Assembly (NCBI RefSeq): GCF_900102905.1
Contig: NZ_FNFV01000003.1
Location: 372,001 to 436,000 of the forward strand
Length of the DNA stretch: 64,000 nt
Source: Meinhardsimonia xiamenensis
GTDB taxonomy: Bacteria > Pseudomonadota > Alphaproteobacteria > Rhodobacterales > Rhodobacteraceae
Direction: 5' to 3'
Positions 49,807-60,576 of this stretch are shown here, piece after piece. The notes beneath the pieces are model-generated. The model did not search any database, was not told the origin of the DNA, and saw only the letters and a list, made by a program, of their open reading frames with translations. The position numbers and the translations under genes were made by a program. The stretch's first letter is position 1. Every line of letters starts with the position of its first letter.

Positions 49807-49847
49807 TTTGTACTGGTTCGTACATTACGTCAAGAGTTTTGTACTGG
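49807..49847. promoter_or_regulatory. Candidate operator between the quinate operon and tetR
   Basis: TTTGTACTGG occurs twice in the same orientation (49807 and 49838), 31 bp apart, about three helical turns. The first copy lies in a palindrome, TGTAC-TGGTTC-GTACA (49809-49824). Position between the divergent TetR gene and its probable target operon suggests the regulator's binding sites. Confidence 0.55.
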
Positions 49848-49892
49848 ACAGTTAAAACACTTCTCGGCTAGCTTCTGGCGGGGAGGGCAGGA

Positions 49893-50603
49893 ATGGACAC
49901 GACGACAGGGCCGAAAGAGAAAGAGGTGGAGCCAGCCGAGGGCGGGGCGGACGGAGCGCCGGCCCGGCGCGACCCCGAAGGCGTGCGGCGCGACATTCTG
50001 GCCGCGGCCGGCGAGGTTTTTGCCGAGAGGGGGCTTTCGGGGGCAAGGATCGACGAGATCGCCGCGCGCACCCGCACGTCGAAGCGGATGATCTATTATT
50101 ATTTCGGCGACAAGGAGGGGCTTTACCGCGCCTGCCTCGAGGCCGCCTATGACGAGGTGCGGCGCGGAGAGGAGGCGCTCGACCTGGGCGGGCTGCCGCC
50201 CGCCGAGGCGCTGGCGCGGCTTGTCGCCTTCACCTTCGACCACCACCGCCGCCACCCGGCCTTCATCCGCATGGTGATGATCGAGAACATCCACCGCGCG
50301 GCGCATCTGCGCGCCTCGCGCGTGGCCGCGGAGCGCAACCGCGCGGCCGTGGCCCGGCTCACCGAAATTCTGCGGCGCGGAGAGGCGGAGGGCGTGTTCC
50401 GCCCCGGCGTCGACCCGCTCGAACTGCACTGGCACATCTCGGCGCTGAGCTTCTTCAACGTCTCCAACCGCCCCACCTTCTCGGCGCTTTTCGGAGATGA
50501 GCTGTTCTCGGAGGAGGCGCAGGCACGGCTGCGCGCGCATGCGGTGGAAATGATTCTCGCCCTTGTGAGGCAGGAGGAGCCAGGCGATGACGATCAGGCC
50601 TGA
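49893..50603 (+). CDS. TetR-family transcriptional regulator
   Basis: 236-residue repressor. The helix-turn-helix is at about residues 30-75 (DILAAAGEVFAERGLSGARI, then TRTSKRMIYYYFGDKEGLY), after a charged N-terminal extension of 25 residues. The C-terminal ligand domain has the TetR_C pattern with HHRRHPAFIRMVMIENIHRA. The ATG has GGGGAGGG upstream. It faces the dehydrogenase-TRAP-quiC operon across 150 bp containing repeated TTTGTACTGG; control by quinate or a pathway intermediate is inferred. It overlaps the esterase gene by 17 bp. Confidence 0.9.
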   Translation: MDTTTGPKEKEVEPAEGGADGAPARRDPEGVRRDILAAAGEVFAERGLSGARIDEIAARTRTSKRMIYYYFGDKEGLYRACLEAAYDEVRRGEEALDLGGLPPAEALARLVAFTFDHHRRHPAFIRMVMIENIHRAAHLRASRVAAERNRAAVARLTEILRRGEAEGVFRPGVDPLELHWHISALSFFNVSNRPTFSALFGDELFSEEAQARLRAHAVEMILALVRQEEPGDDDQA

Positions 50604-51519
50604 CCTGGAACCCTTTCTCGAACGCTGGCAGGCGGAATGGGCGAGCCTGCCGCCCGGCGCCGGACCGGCAGAGCGGCGCGCGCATTTCGAGGTGATCGCC
50701 CGCCACATGCGCCTGCCCACGCCCGAAGACGTGAAAACGGACCGCGAGGAATGGGTCGAAAGCCCGGCGGGCCGCGTGCGGGTGCGCTTCTTCCGCCACG
50801 CGGGGGGCGGGCCGCGCCAGCCGGCGCTGATCTACATGCACGGCGGCGCGTTCATGCAGGGCAGCCCGGAGACGCATTGGGACATCACCGCGCGCATCGC
50901 CGCCTGGAACCGGCAGACGGTGATCTCGGTCGATTACGCAAAGACGCCCGAGCACCCCTTTCCGGCCGCGCTCGAGCAGGTGGATGCCGTGGTGCGCTGG
51001 GCCCATGCCGGCGCTGACGCGCTCGGCATCGATCCCGAGCGCATCTCGCTCGGTGGCGACAGCGCCGGCGGCAACCTGGCCGCCGCGGCGGCGCTCGATC
51101 TGCGGGGAGAGATCCCGCTTCGGGCGCAGCTGCTGATCTACCCGGTCTGCGACTTCGACAACTCACGCCCGTCCTATCTTGAAAACCCCGAAGGGCCGAT
51201 CGTGCGGGTGGCGGACATGGATCGGGTCAACGCCATGTACTGCCCCGATCCGGCCGATCTGCACAACCCGCGTGCCGCGCCGCTTCTGGCGGAGAGCCAT
51301 GCGGGCCTGCCGCCGGCCTATATCGCAGTGGCAGAACACGACCCGTTGCGCGACAGCGGCGTGGCCTATGCCGAGGCGCTGCGGGCCGCGGGCGTGCCGG
51401 TGGTGCTCGATCCCGGCGAGGGGCTCATTCACGGCTACCTTCGTGCCATGGGTTACTGCCCGGAAAGCGAGGCTCGGTTGCGGGCGATGGCCCGCTGGCT
51501 TGCCGAACGGCAAGGCTGA
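50587..51519 (+). CDS. HSL-family esterase (alpha/beta hydrolase fold-3)
   Basis: 310-residue esterase of the hormone-sensitive-lipase group. The oxyanion HGG motif is YMHGGAFMQG, the nucleophile is in GGDSAGGNLAAA, the acid in AEHDPLRDSG and the histidine in GLIHGYLRAM. No signal peptide, so it acts in the cytoplasm. The ATG at 50587 has GGAGG 8 bp upstream and overlaps the tetR stop, so the two are coupled. Placed in the quinate/shikimate cluster it might hydrolyse esters of these acids, such as plant quinate esters; that is inference only. Confidence 0.88.
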   Translation: MTIRPDLEPFLERWQAEWASLPPGAGPAERRAHFEVIARHMRLPTPEDVKTDREEWVESPAGRVRVRFFRHAGGGPRQPALIYMHGGAFMQGSPETHWDITARIAAWNRQTVISVDYAKTPEHPFPAALEQVDAVVRWAHAGADALGIDPERISLGGDSAGGNLAAAAALDLRGEIPLRAQLLIYPVCDFDNSRPSYLENPEGPIVRVADMDRVNAMYCPDPADLHNPRAAPLLAESHAGLPPAYIAVAEHDPLRDSGVAYAEALRAAGVPVVLDPGEGLIHGYLRAMGYCPESEARLRAMARWLAERQG

Positions 51520-51583
51520 GCAGGCCCGGGAGCGGGCGGCATCGCGCCAGTGGCAGCGGGCGGCTCCCGCAGCAGGGCATGGC

Positions 51584-53161
51584 TCAGTGGCTCGTGCCTT
51601 CCGAGAAGCGGATCTTGTTCCACACGTTGTACTTGCCCGAGGGCTTCCGCATGGGCAGGCGCGTGACCTCCTCGAGCGTGGCGGCGTCATAGACGATGAG
51701 GGCGCCCTCATCTTCCCAGACGCTGACAAAGGCATGGCTGCCGTCGCGGTCGAACTCCACATGCGCCACGGTCGCTCCGGGCACGGGGCGCAGCGTGCGC
51801 ACGATCTCGAGGCTCTGCTTGTCGATGACATGCATCACGTCGCGGTTGGGGCCGAAGAACACATCCGCCCAGAGATAGGGCGTGTTCTCGTGGCTGCGCA
51901 GGAAGAAGCCGGGGCCGAGCGTCTCGATCACCTTCACCACCTCGAAGGTTTCGGTGTCGATCACCGTGAGCTTGCCCTCCTTCAGATGCGGCGTGGCCAT
52001 CACGCGCCGCCCGTCGGCCATCGTCCACGAGATGCCCGAGCCCAGATGCGGCATGCCGGGCAGGGGCAGCTCGGCAACCACCCGCCCGACATTGAGATTG
52101 ACCACCACCCCGCGGCTGCCATCGCGCGAGGCACCGATGAGGTGGCGGTAGTCGGTGGTGAAGAAGAAATCGTCGATCGGCTCCTCGAGCAGGATGCGGC
52201 GGCGGGCGAAGAGCCCCTCTTCGGCGCCCACAGCCTCGACCATGCCGGCCTCGCGGGAGTGCACGAAGCCCTCGTAGAAGGGGCCGGCATCAGGGTCCGT
52301 GGCGATCTCCCAGATTTCGGGAGCATCCTTCAGCGCGAGGATGAAGCTCTTGCGCTGGGGCGCCTGATAGACGGCGGATACGCGCGAGGGCGTGCCGTCG
52401 CGGGCGATCACGTCGATCACGCGCACGGGCTCGAGCGTGCCGGCATCGAGGATGGAGAGCGAGCGCGGCAGGTAGTTGGCCACCGCAAGCCACCTGCCGT
52501 CATGGCTGAGCGCAATGTTGCGCGCATTGATGCCCGCGCGCACGCGCCCCACCTCGGCAAGCGACCAGATGTCATACTTCTGCACCCAGCCGTCGCGCGA
52601 CATGATGTAGGCAAAGCGGCCGTCGGGGCTGAACTTGACCCCGCCATGCACGGCATAGGGCGTGGGAAAGCGGTCGAGGATGGCGAAGCTGTCGCCATCG
52701 AGCACGCTGACGTGATGGTCGCCCTTCTCCACCACCAGCGTGATGTTCATCGGGTCGGGCTCGAAGACGGGCGCGGCCGCGGGGGTGTAGTCCCCGGACA
52801 TCTCGCGGCTCGCGGCGATCTCGGCCATGCCCCAGACGGGGAGCGGCTCCACCGGCTCATGCAGCCAGGCGGCGAGCGCGGCGATCTCTGTCTCGCCCAG
52901 CACCTCGCCGAAGGCCGGCATCTGCGTGGCCGGGCGGCCGTCGCGGATCACTGCCTCAAGCCGCTCCCCCTTGAGCCGGCCGAGCGTTTCGGGGATGAGC
53001 ACCGGACCCTGCCCGCCGAGCCGCCCCTCGCCGTGGCAGGCGGCGCAATGCTCGGCGTAGAGGGCGGCGGCATCCTGAGCCGCAGCGCCGACAGGGGCGA
53101 GCGCGGCAAGGGCGAGTGCAAGGAGCGAAGCGCGGTCAGAAGAAGCGATGAGCCGGATCAT
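51584..53161 (-). CDS. nirN: Haem d1 maturation cytochrome NirN
   Basis: Periplasmic c-type cytochrome with a d1-binding eight-bladed propeller, which carries out the last step of haem d1 synthesis (dihydro-haem d1 to d1) and passes it to NirS. 525 residues with a signal peptide (cleavage near AAAQD, residue 28). The haem c site is CAACH at 39-43; the propeller starts near residue 130 and includes repeated D(G/T)xx blades such as [14 protein letters not shown]. It is closely related to NirS but lacks part of the NirS dimer arm. Start at 53161; it overlaps the nirJ stop by 26 bp and is the last gene of the nir operon. Confidence 0.92.
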   Translation of the reverse strand: MIRLIASSDRASLLALALAALAPVGAAAQDAAALYAEHCAACHGEGRLGGQGPVLIPETLGRLKGERLEAVIRDGRPATQMPAFGEVLGETEIAALAAWLHEPVEPLPVWGMAEIAASREMSGDYTPAAAPVFEPDPMNITLVVEKGDHHVSVLDGDSFAILDRFPTPYAVHGGVKFSPDGRFAYIMSRDGWVQKYDIWSLAEVGRVRAGINARNIALSHDGRWLAVANYLPRSLSILDAGTLEPVRVIDVIARDGTPSRVSAVYQAPQRKSFILALKDAPEIWEIATDPDAGPFYEGFVHSREAGMVEAVGAEEGLFARRRILLEEPIDDFFFTTDYRHLIGASRDGSRGVVVNLNVGRVVAELPLPGMPHLGSGISWTMADGRRVMATPHLKEGKLTVIDTETFEVVKVIETLGPGFFLRSHENTPYLWADVFFGPNRDVMHVIDKQSLEIVRTLRPVPGATVAHVEFDRDGSHAFVSVWEDEGALIVYDAATLEEVTRLPMRKPSGKYNVWNKIRFSEGTSH

Positions 53162-54353
53162 GTGACTTGCCTCGGAAGGGGGTGACTTCCACGCGCGGGC
53201 CGCCGGTCTCGACGCCGATCTCGGCGTCATCGAGATAGCACGCCGGGTCTTCGGCCCAGGGATCGCCGGTGAGCTGCAGGGCGCGAATGCGGGTGTTGCC
53301 GCCGCACACATCCTTGAAGGCGCAGGCGCCGCAGCGGCCCTTGAGCGGGCGGGGGCGGCGGCGCAGCTCGGCCAGCATCGGATCATCGCCCGTCCAGAGC
53401 GCCGAGAAGGGCGTCTCCTTCACGCTGCCGACGGTGTAGTCGGACCAGTAGGTGTCGGGGTGCACGCGGCCCTGATGGTCGATATTGGCCACGCCCACGC
53501 CGGAGGAATTGCCGCCCCAGGCGGCAAGATGGGCGCGCAGATGGGCGCAGGTGGCGTCATCGAAGCGCGACTCGGCCCATTTGAGGAAGGCCACCGCATC
53601 GGCGTCGTTGTTGCCGGTGACGATGTCGAAGCGTTCGCCCGCTTCAACCGCCTGCCATGCCACCTCGATCAGCCGGGCGATGGCGGCGCGGGCGCGGGCG
53701 CGGTCTGCATCCTCGGCCCGGTGCTTGTCGCCGCGCCCGGCATAGACGAGATGGCTGAGATAGAACTTGTCCACCCCCTCGGCGCGGCAGAGGGCGAGGA
53801 TGTCGTCGAGCTGATCGGCATTGTCGCGGGTGATGGTGAAGCGCAGGCCCACCTTGATGCCGCGCGCCTTGCACTCCCGCACGCCGCGCACCGCCGCCTC
53901 ATAGGCGCCGTCCACGCCACGGAACCAGTCGTTGGTGGCGCCGATGCCGTCGATGGAGATGCCGACATAGTCGAAGCCGATCTCGGCGATGCGGTCGGCC
54001 GTCTCACCGGCAATCTTCGTGCCGTTGGTGGACAGCGCCAGATAGCGCACCTGCCTGCGCGCCGCTTGGGCGATGTCGAAGAAGTCGAAGCGGTCGAGCG
54101 GCTCGCCTCCCGAGAGGATCAGCGCCGGCACGCCGAAGGCGCCGATGTCCTCGACCACGCCCATCGCCTGTTCGTGGCTGAGCTCGCCGGGGAAGTGGAC
54201 ATCGGCCGAGACGGTGTAGCAGTGCCGGCAGCGCAGGTTGCAGCGGCGGGTGAGGTTCCAGATCACCACCGGCTTGACGGGCCGGCCGGGCGGGCGGGTG
54301 CGCACCGGGGTCGGGTTGGTGATCTGGCGCATGTAGTCGCTGAGGCGGAACAT
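53136..54353 (-). CDS. nirJ: Haem d1 biosynthesis radical SAM protein NirJ
   Basis: Radical SAM enzyme that replaces two propionate side chains of the didecarboxysirohaem ring with oxo groups. 405 residues. The cluster motif is [11 protein letters not shown] (Cys38, 42, 45); [12 protein letters not shown] binds SAM; the C-terminal SPASM-like region carries the auxiliary-cluster cysteines ([15 protein letters not shown] and PACYLDD). It overlaps nirN and lies 4 bp after nirH. The N-terminal FRLSDYMRQ is typical. Confidence 0.95.
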   Translation of the reverse strand: MFRLSDYMRQITNPTPVRTRPPGRPVKPVVIWNLTRRCNLRCRHCYTVSADVHFPGELSHEQAMGVVEDIGAFGVPALILSGGEPLDRFDFFDIAQAARRQVRYLALSTNGTKIAGETADRIAEIGFDYVGISIDGIGATNDWFRGVDGAYEAAVRGVRECKARGIKVGLRFTITRDNADQLDDILALCRAEGVDKFYLSHLVYAGRGDKHRAEDADRARARAAIARLIEVAWQAVEAGERFDIVTGNNDADAVAFLKWAESRFDDATCAHLRAHLAAWGGNSSGVGVANIDHQGRVHPDTYWSDYTVGSVKETPFSALWTGDDPMLAELRRRPRPLKGRCGACAFKDVCGGNTRIRALQLTGDPWAEDPACYLDDAEIGVETGGPRVEVTPFRGKSHDPAHRFF

Positions 54354-54357
54354 CCCC

Positions 54358-54843
54358 TCACTCCTTGCGCTTGAGCCGAAGGCCCGTTTTCTTGAGGATG
54401 CGGCGCGAGAGCAGCATGTCGTCGGCGCGGCAGGCCTCCCCCAGCATCGCCCGGATCTTGGCGCGCTTCTCCTCCACCTCCTCGCGGCTTGTGCCGTGGA
54501 CCATGGCGAAAAGATTGTAGGGCCAGTCGGGCAGCGCGGGCGGGCGCAGGTAGCAGTGCGAGACGAAATCGAGCGCGCCCACCTGCGCCCCGAGCGCCTC
54601 GGCCCGGCCGTCGTCCACGTCCCACACCGTCATGCCGTTGAAGGTGAGCCCCAGCGCGTAGTGGTTGGGTGCGGCGGCGATGCGGCGGATGATGCCGGCC
54701 GCACGCATGGCGGCAAGCCGGTCGATGACCTCGCCCTCGGGCAGGCCGAGCCGCGCGCCGATCTCGGCAAAGGGCTCGGGCACGAGCGGCAGCCCGGCCT
54801 GCGTCTCGGCGATCAGCGCGCGGTCGGTCGCATCAAGCTTCAT
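54358..54843 (-). CDS. nirH: Sirohaem decarboxylase subunit NirH
   Basis: Lrp/AsnC-type helix-turn-helix protein that works as an enzyme: with NirD-L and NirG it decarboxylates sirohaem to 12,18-didecarboxysirohaem. 161 residues. The start [20 protein letters not shown] and the C-terminal [20 protein letters not shown] match the NirL/NirH type (CYxR...WPYxLxxM(V/I)H). It overlaps nirG by 4 bp (ATGA) and precedes nirJ by 4 bp. The frame extends further back into nirG but is not used. Confidence 0.92.
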   Translation of the reverse strand: MKLDATDRALIAETQAGLPLVPEPFAEIGARLGLPEGEVIDRLAAMRAAGIIRRIAAAPNHYALGLTFNGMTVWDVDDGRAEALGAQVGALDFVSHCYLRPPALPDWPYNLFAMVHGTSREEVEEKRAKIRAMLGEACRADDMLLSRRILKKTGLRLKRKE

Positions 54844-55307
54844 GCCGCCACCCGGAAGCCGATGAAGAACTCCCGCTCCTTTGGAAAGCGGAACACCCTC
54901 AGCCCCGTCTGCGCCTCGATCCTGTCTGCCACGGTGTCGATCTCCTCGCGCGTCTCGGTGGCCAGAACAAACCACATGTTCAGCCTGTGATCGCGCTCAT
55001 AATTGTGCGCGACCTCCGGCTGCGCATTGACCTGGATCATCACTTCGTCGAATCGCTCCGGCGGCACCGCCATGGCGCAGAGGCAGAAGGCACCGCCCAT
55101 CGCCTCGGCGTCGAAGAAGGGGCCGAAGCGGGTGATGATGCCCTCCGCGCGCAGCCGCTCGAGCCTTTCGAGAAGGTCGCGCTCGCCGATGCCCAGCTCC
55201 TCGGCCACCACCGCAAAGGGACGCGAGACAAGCGGCAGGTCGTCCTGCAGCCGGTTGAGAATGGCGCGGTCGAACGCGTCGAGCTCTGCCCTCACCTCCC
55301 GCCTCAT
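54840..55307 (-). CDS. nirG: Sirohaem decarboxylase subunit NirG
   Basis: 155-residue Lrp-like subunit of sirohaem decarboxylase. The HNYERDHRLNMWFVLATE stretch is the NirD/NirG type, with the conserved His, Tyr and Arg that bind the substrate. The start at 55307 overlaps the nirD-L stop (ATGA), and its own stop overlaps nirH in the same way, so these subunits are made in strict coupling. It begins with MRREVRAELDAFDRAILNRL. Confidence 0.92.
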   Translation of the reverse strand: MRREVRAELDAFDRAILNRLQDDLPLVSRPFAVVAEELGIGERDLLERLERLRAEGIITRFGPFFDAEAMGGAFCLCAMAVPPERFDEVMIQVNAQPEVAHNYERDHRLNMWFVLATETREEIDTVADRIEAQTGLRVFRFPKEREFFIGFRVAA

Positions 55308-56305
55308 CGGGCAACCCCCGCGCGCCAGTGAGGCGCGGCGTCGATGAGCGCGCCGCTTTGCTTGAAGCAGCGCACCGAGAACAGGACCTCGCGCCGCACG
55401 CTGGCAAGGCCGTGGGCCTCGGCCGCGCGCTCGAGCGTGGCCAGCGCCTCGGCACGGCTCTTGGCGTGGATCATCGTGTAAAGCCGGTAGGGCCAACCCG
55501 GCGCCGGGCGGCGCTCATAGCACAGGGTGATACCGGGCGTTGCCGCGAGCGCGGGGCCGGCGGAATCGATCTCCTCGGGGGTCATGTCCCACACCACCAT
55601 CGCGTTTGCCGTCCAGCCGAGGCTGCGATGGCGTACGATGATGCCGAGGCGCGAGATGATGCCGGCCTCGCCAAGCTCCCGAACCCGGCCCATCACCTCC
55701 GCACGTGCCCGGCCCAGGCGCGCGGCAAGTGCTCCCCAGGGGTCGGGGCAGAGCTCGAGCCCTTCGGTGAGCCCCTGCAGGATAGGCCGGTCGCCGGGCT
55801 CGAGGAGCTCGCGCCGGGGCGCGCGGGGCGCGGGCGGCAGCGCGTTCGTCTTCGACAGCGAAAAGCCCAGATCGACGTTGAAGGCGCGCCTCAGCCGCAG
55901 ATCGAGGGCGGCAAGACCCGTGTCGCGCCGGAGCCGCTCCAGCCGGCTCTCGACATAGGCCGAATCGGGTCCGGTGAGAACGAACCAGAAGTTCCAGTCA
56001 TGCTCGCGCAGATAGGCGTGGTTGACACCCGGCTCGCCGGCAACGAGGGCGGCGACACCATCGATGCGCCCGTCGGGAACGCGCATCGCCACGAGGGTGC
56101 TGGCCGAGATCGTGTTGGGCGCCACTGTCGCCCCCACACGGCTGATGCGGCCCTCGGCGGCGAGCCGCGCGAGCCGGTCGAGCACCTCCGCCTCCGAAAG
56201 GCCGAGCGCCCGGCCGATCTCGGCAAAGGGGCGATCGCAGACGGGAAAGCCGCGCTGGTTGGCGTCGATCAGGCGAATGTCGGTGGGGTCCAGTCGCTCG
56301 GGCAT
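55304..56305 (-). CDS. nirDL: Sirohaem decarboxylase fusion NirD-L
   Basis: Natural fusion of NirD (residues 1 to about 150) and NirL (about 170-333), both Lrp-like, acting in sirohaem decarboxylation. The NirD half has HAYLREHDWNFWFVLTG, the NirL half CYERRPAPGWPYRLYTMIH. The fusion is the arrangement I recall from Paracoccus. It overlaps nirG by 4 bp and lies 3 bp after nirF. The linker around residues 150-170 is proline- and alanine-rich ([13 protein letters not shown]). Confidence 0.92.
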   Translation of the reverse strand: MPERLDPTDIRLIDANQRGFPVCDRPFAEIGRALGLSEAEVLDRLARLAAEGRISRVGATVAPNTISASTLVAMRVPDGRIDGVAALVAGEPGVNHAYLREHDWNFWFVLTGPDSAYVESRLERLRRDTGLAALDLRLRRAFNVDLGFSLSKTNALPPAPRAPRRELLEPGDRPILQGLTEGLELCPDPWGALAARLGRARAEVMGRVRELGEAGIISRLGIIVRHRSLGWTANAMVVWDMTPEEIDSAGPALAATPGITLCYERRPAPGWPYRLYTMIHAKSRAEALATLERAAEAHGLASVRREVLFSVRCFKQSGALIDAAPHWRAGVAR

Positions 56306-56308
56306 GGT

Positions 56309-57481
56309 TCAGAGTCCGATCCTGTGGGCTCGGGCGGTGAAGAAGATGCCCGAGGGGCTTGTCGCCTCGATCTCGGCGAGCTGCTCGAGGCTCTGCGTGT
56401 CGAAGATCTTCACCCGGTTCTCGTCGCGCACCGAGATCCACACCTCCCGCCCGCGCGGGGCGAATTCCATGTGCAGCGTCGCCGGGCCGGTGTTCAGCGT
56501 GTGGATGACCTGCCGGCTTTGCGTGTCGATCACCTGCACCACGTCGTTGAGCGGATGGGCGAAGTTCACCCACACCTGCCGGCCGTCCGGGCGGGCCATG
56601 GCAAAGACCGGCTGGCCGTGGGTCGGGGTGACGCCCATGGGCTCGAAGCTGCGCCCGTCCACCCACAGCACCTCATGCAGCCCCACCGCGGGCAGCACGA
56701 AGGCCTCGCCGGTGTAGGCCCAGCCTTCGAGATGCGGCATCTTGTAGACGGGCAGCTTCTCGTCATGGGCGGCATAGCCGGGCAGGATCGGGCGGGGGGC
56801 GGGGCGCTCGGCCCAGAGGTCGATGAGGCTCAGATGATCCTCGCCGAAAAGCCCGGCGATGTAGAAGCGCCCGTTGCCGGTGACGAGCCCGTCATAGGGC
56901 CGGTCTCCCACCCCCGCGATCCGGGTGATGAGGGGGGCGCCCGCGCCTTCGAAGTCGGCGATCCATGTCTCGCCCCTGTCCCACAGCGAGAAGACGAAAC
57001 GGCGGCCGGGCGCATCGACGAGCCCCACCGTCTTCGAGTCGGCGGGAATGTCGGCGACCATCTCGAGCGTCTCGGCATCGAAGACGCGCACGCCGCCGGG
57101 CTCGTAGTTCGACACCGCGACGAGCTGGCCGTCGTCGGAGATCGCCCCGCCGATGGAGTTGCCCGCCTGCATCACGCGCCCGGCGATGCGGGCCTCGATC
57201 ATGTCGAGCCTGGTCAGCCCGCCGTCGCGGCCGAAGATGAAGGCAAAGCGCTCGTCGGGCGAATAGACGGCCGAGGCGTGGGAGAGATCGCCCAAGCCCT
57301 CCACTCGCGCAACGGCCGCCCGCGCGATGCGGTCCACGATCAGCACCGAGCCGCTGGCGCGCTCGATGACGATCCCGAGCCCGCCGGTGGCGCGCGCGGT
57401 GCATCCCTCGGGGCCGCCCCCGCGGGCCGCGAGAGGCGCGGCGCCAAGCGCCGCTGCGGCGAGAAACTCCCTGCGTCTCAT
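56309..57481 (-). CDS. nirF: Haem d1 biosynthesis protein NirF
   Basis: d1-type eight-bladed propeller protein that acts late in haem d1 synthesis, in the periplasm. 390 residues, no cytochrome c domain. The N terminus MRRREFLAAAALGAAPLAA has a twin-arginine-like motif and hydrophobic stretch, followed by Cys27 (PEGC), so it could be exported or lipid-anchored. Blades such as FEPMGVTPTHGQPVFAMARP and DGRQVWVNFAHPLNDVVQV are typical. The start at 57481 overlaps the nirC stop by 4 bp; the earlier frame runs into nirC. Confidence 0.92.
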   Translation of the reverse strand: MRRREFLAAAALGAAPLAARGGGPEGCTARATGGLGIVIERASGSVLIVDRIARAAVARVEGLGDLSHASAVYSPDERFAFIFGRDGGLTRLDMIEARIAGRVMQAGNSIGGAISDDGQLVAVSNYEPGGVRVFDAETLEMVADIPADSKTVGLVDAPGRRFVFSLWDRGETWIADFEGAGAPLITRIAGVGDRPYDGLVTGNGRFYIAGLFGEDHLSLIDLWAERPAPRPILPGYAAHDEKLPVYKMPHLEGWAYTGEAFVLPAVGLHEVLWVDGRSFEPMGVTPTHGQPVFAMARPDGRQVWVNFAHPLNDVVQVIDTQSRQVIHTLNTGPATLHMEFAPRGREVWISVRDENRVKIFDTQSLEQLAEIEATSPSGIFFTARAHRIGL

Positions 57482-57789
57482 TGTGACTCTCCCTTTCTGA
57501 GGTAGGCGATGATCGCCTCGAGCTCGCCCGGCCCGAGGAGCGCCCGCCACGGCGGCATCGGCGTGTCCGGCACGCCGTCAAGGATGATCTCGGCAAGCGT
57601 CTCGTCGTCGTATTTCGCCACCGCCTCGGGGGTGATCGCCGGGCCAAGCCCGCCCTTGAGGGTGAGCCCGTGACAGGAGCCGCAATCCTGGCGCACGAGC
57701 CGCTCCACGTCGCGGGCCTCTTCGGCTTGAGCCGTCGCCCCCGTGAGCATGAGGAGCGTCAGCATGAGGAGGCTTGCCAGCCAGGGCAT
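57478..57789 (-). CDS. nirC: Cytochrome c55X, NirC
   Basis: 103-residue periplasmic monohaem cytochrome c, electron donor in NirS maturation or to NirS. Signal peptide at residues 1-22 (PWLASLLMLTLLMLTGATAQ), haem motif CGSCH at 36-40, distal Met in TPMPPWR. It lies 3 bp after nirE and overlaps nirF (ATGA). Small size and place in the operon fit NirC. Confidence 0.92.
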   Translation of the reverse strand: MPWLASLLMLTLLMLTGATAQAEEARDVERLVRQDCGSCHGLTLKGGLGPAITPEAVAKYDDETLAEIILDGVPDTPMPPWRALLGPGELEAIIAYLRKGESQ

Positions 57790-57792
57790 GGG

Positions 57793-58620
57793 TCAGATCC
57801 CCTTCAGCGCCGCCGCTATGCGATTGGCCGCTCCGGCCCCGATCGCGGCCGCGGAAAGGGTGAGGCGCTCGCCCCCGCCCGCATCGGCCAGCCGCACCAC
57901 GTCGCCCACGATGAAGAGCACCGGCGAGGGCAGGGGCGAGAGGCGCATCTCAAGCCCGATCCGGTCGAGCCGCGAGACGTGACGCTGCTCGGCCGCGGTG
58001 GTGGCGCCGCTCACCGCCATCACCGGCGTCGCGCCCGGCCGGCCCGCCGCCATCAGGTGGAAGGCGATCTCGGCGATATTGGTCGCGCCCATGTAGATGA
58101 CGAGCGTGGTTGCGGGGTCGGAAAGGCCCTGCCAGTCGAGATCGAGCGGCGCGCTGCCCTGGCGGTGGCCGGTGACATAGCGCACGCCCGAGGCAAGGCC
58201 GCGATGGGTGAGCGGCACGCCGGTTCCGGCCGCCGCGCCCTGCGCCGAGGTGATGCCGGGGCAGATGTCAACCGCGATGCCGCGGGCGCGCAGATACGCC
58301 GCCTCCTCCGAGCCGCGGCCAAAGATGAACGGGTCACCCCCCTTCAGTCGGACCACCTCGAGCCCCTCGCGGGCCAACTCGGCGAGAATCTCGTTGATCC
58401 GCTCCTGCGGCACGCTGTGAAAGCCCGCCGCCTTGCCGACGGGGATCATCCGCGCGCGCGCCGGCGCCATGGCAAGGATCTCGGCCGAAACCAGCCGGTC
58501 ATGCACCACCGCATCGGCGCGCTCGAGAAGCCGCACGGCCTTGAGCGTCAGAAGTTCGGGGTCGCCGGGGCCTGCCCCGACAAGATGCACCCGGCCTTTT
58601 GCCGCTTCGCGCTCAGCCAT
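57793..58620 (-). CDS. nirE: Uroporphyrinogen-III C-methyltransferase NirE (SUMT)
   Basis: Methylates uroporphyrinogen III at C2 and C7 with SAM to give precorrin-2, the entry to sirohaem and haem d1. 275 residues. The SUMT signatures VHLVGAGPGDPELLTLKA and VVRLKGGDPFIFGRG are intact, and the PGITSAQGAAA and PLTHRGLASG segments follow. There is no CysG-type fusion. In this position it is the operon's dedicated NirE. It is 81 bp downstream of nirS, separated by a strong hairpin at 58659-58687. Confidence 0.93.
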   Translation of the reverse strand: MAEREAAKGRVHLVGAGPGDPELLTLKAVRLLERADAVVHDRLVSAEILAMAPARARMIPVGKAAGFHSVPQERINEILAELAREGLEVVRLKGGDPFIFGRGSEEAAYLRARGIAVDICPGITSAQGAAAGTGVPLTHRGLASGVRYVTGHRQGSAPLDLDWQGLSDPATTLVIYMGATNIAEIAFHLMAAGRPGATPVMAVSGATTAAEQRHVSRLDRIGLEMRLSPLPSPVLFIVGDVVRLADAGGGERLTLSAAAIGAGAANRIAAALKGI

Positions 58621-58658
58621 CGCCTTCGGCCTCCCCTTCGGGGTGAATTACTAGGGTT

Positions 58659-58687
58659 CCGGGGGCCGGAAGATGTCCGGCCCCCGG
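58659..58687 (-). other. 12-bp hairpin between nirS and nirE
   Basis: Perfect inverted repeat CCGGGGGCCGGA / TCCGGCCCCCGG with a 5-nt loop, 14 bp after the nirS stop in the direction of transcription. No U-run follows, so it is more likely a 3' stabiliser or partial terminator, which would give more nirS than assembly mRNA. Confidence 0.65.
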
Positions 58688-58700
58688 CTGATGGACGTCC

Positions 58701-60503
<1,803 letters not shown>

Positions 60504-60528
60504 CTAGATGAGTGCCCGTCTTGCCGCC

Positions 60529-60542
60529 TTGACTTCGGTCAA
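60529..60542. promoter_or_regulatory. FNR/DNR-type box shared by nirS and nirI
   Basis: Perfect TTGAC-TTCG-GTCAA palindrome. Its centre is 80 bp from the nirS ATG and 41.5 bp from the nirI ATG. The sequence fits NNR/DNR/FnrL, which activate nir genes at low oxygen in the presence of nitric oxide. No other match to this pattern was seen in the window. Confidence 0.85.
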
Positions 60543-60576
60543 GGAGAACGCGGAAAGCCGGTGGCACTGTCCGCGC

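Noticed and set aside
51179-53185. 668-codon plus-strand frame running from the esterase into nirN
   Set aside because: It overlaps the esterase in another frame and nirN in antisense; both of those have clear families.
55328-57505. 725-codon open frame on the plus strand
   Set aside because: Antisense to nirD-L and nirF, with shadow composition and no recognisable domain. The opposite strand carries complete nir genes.
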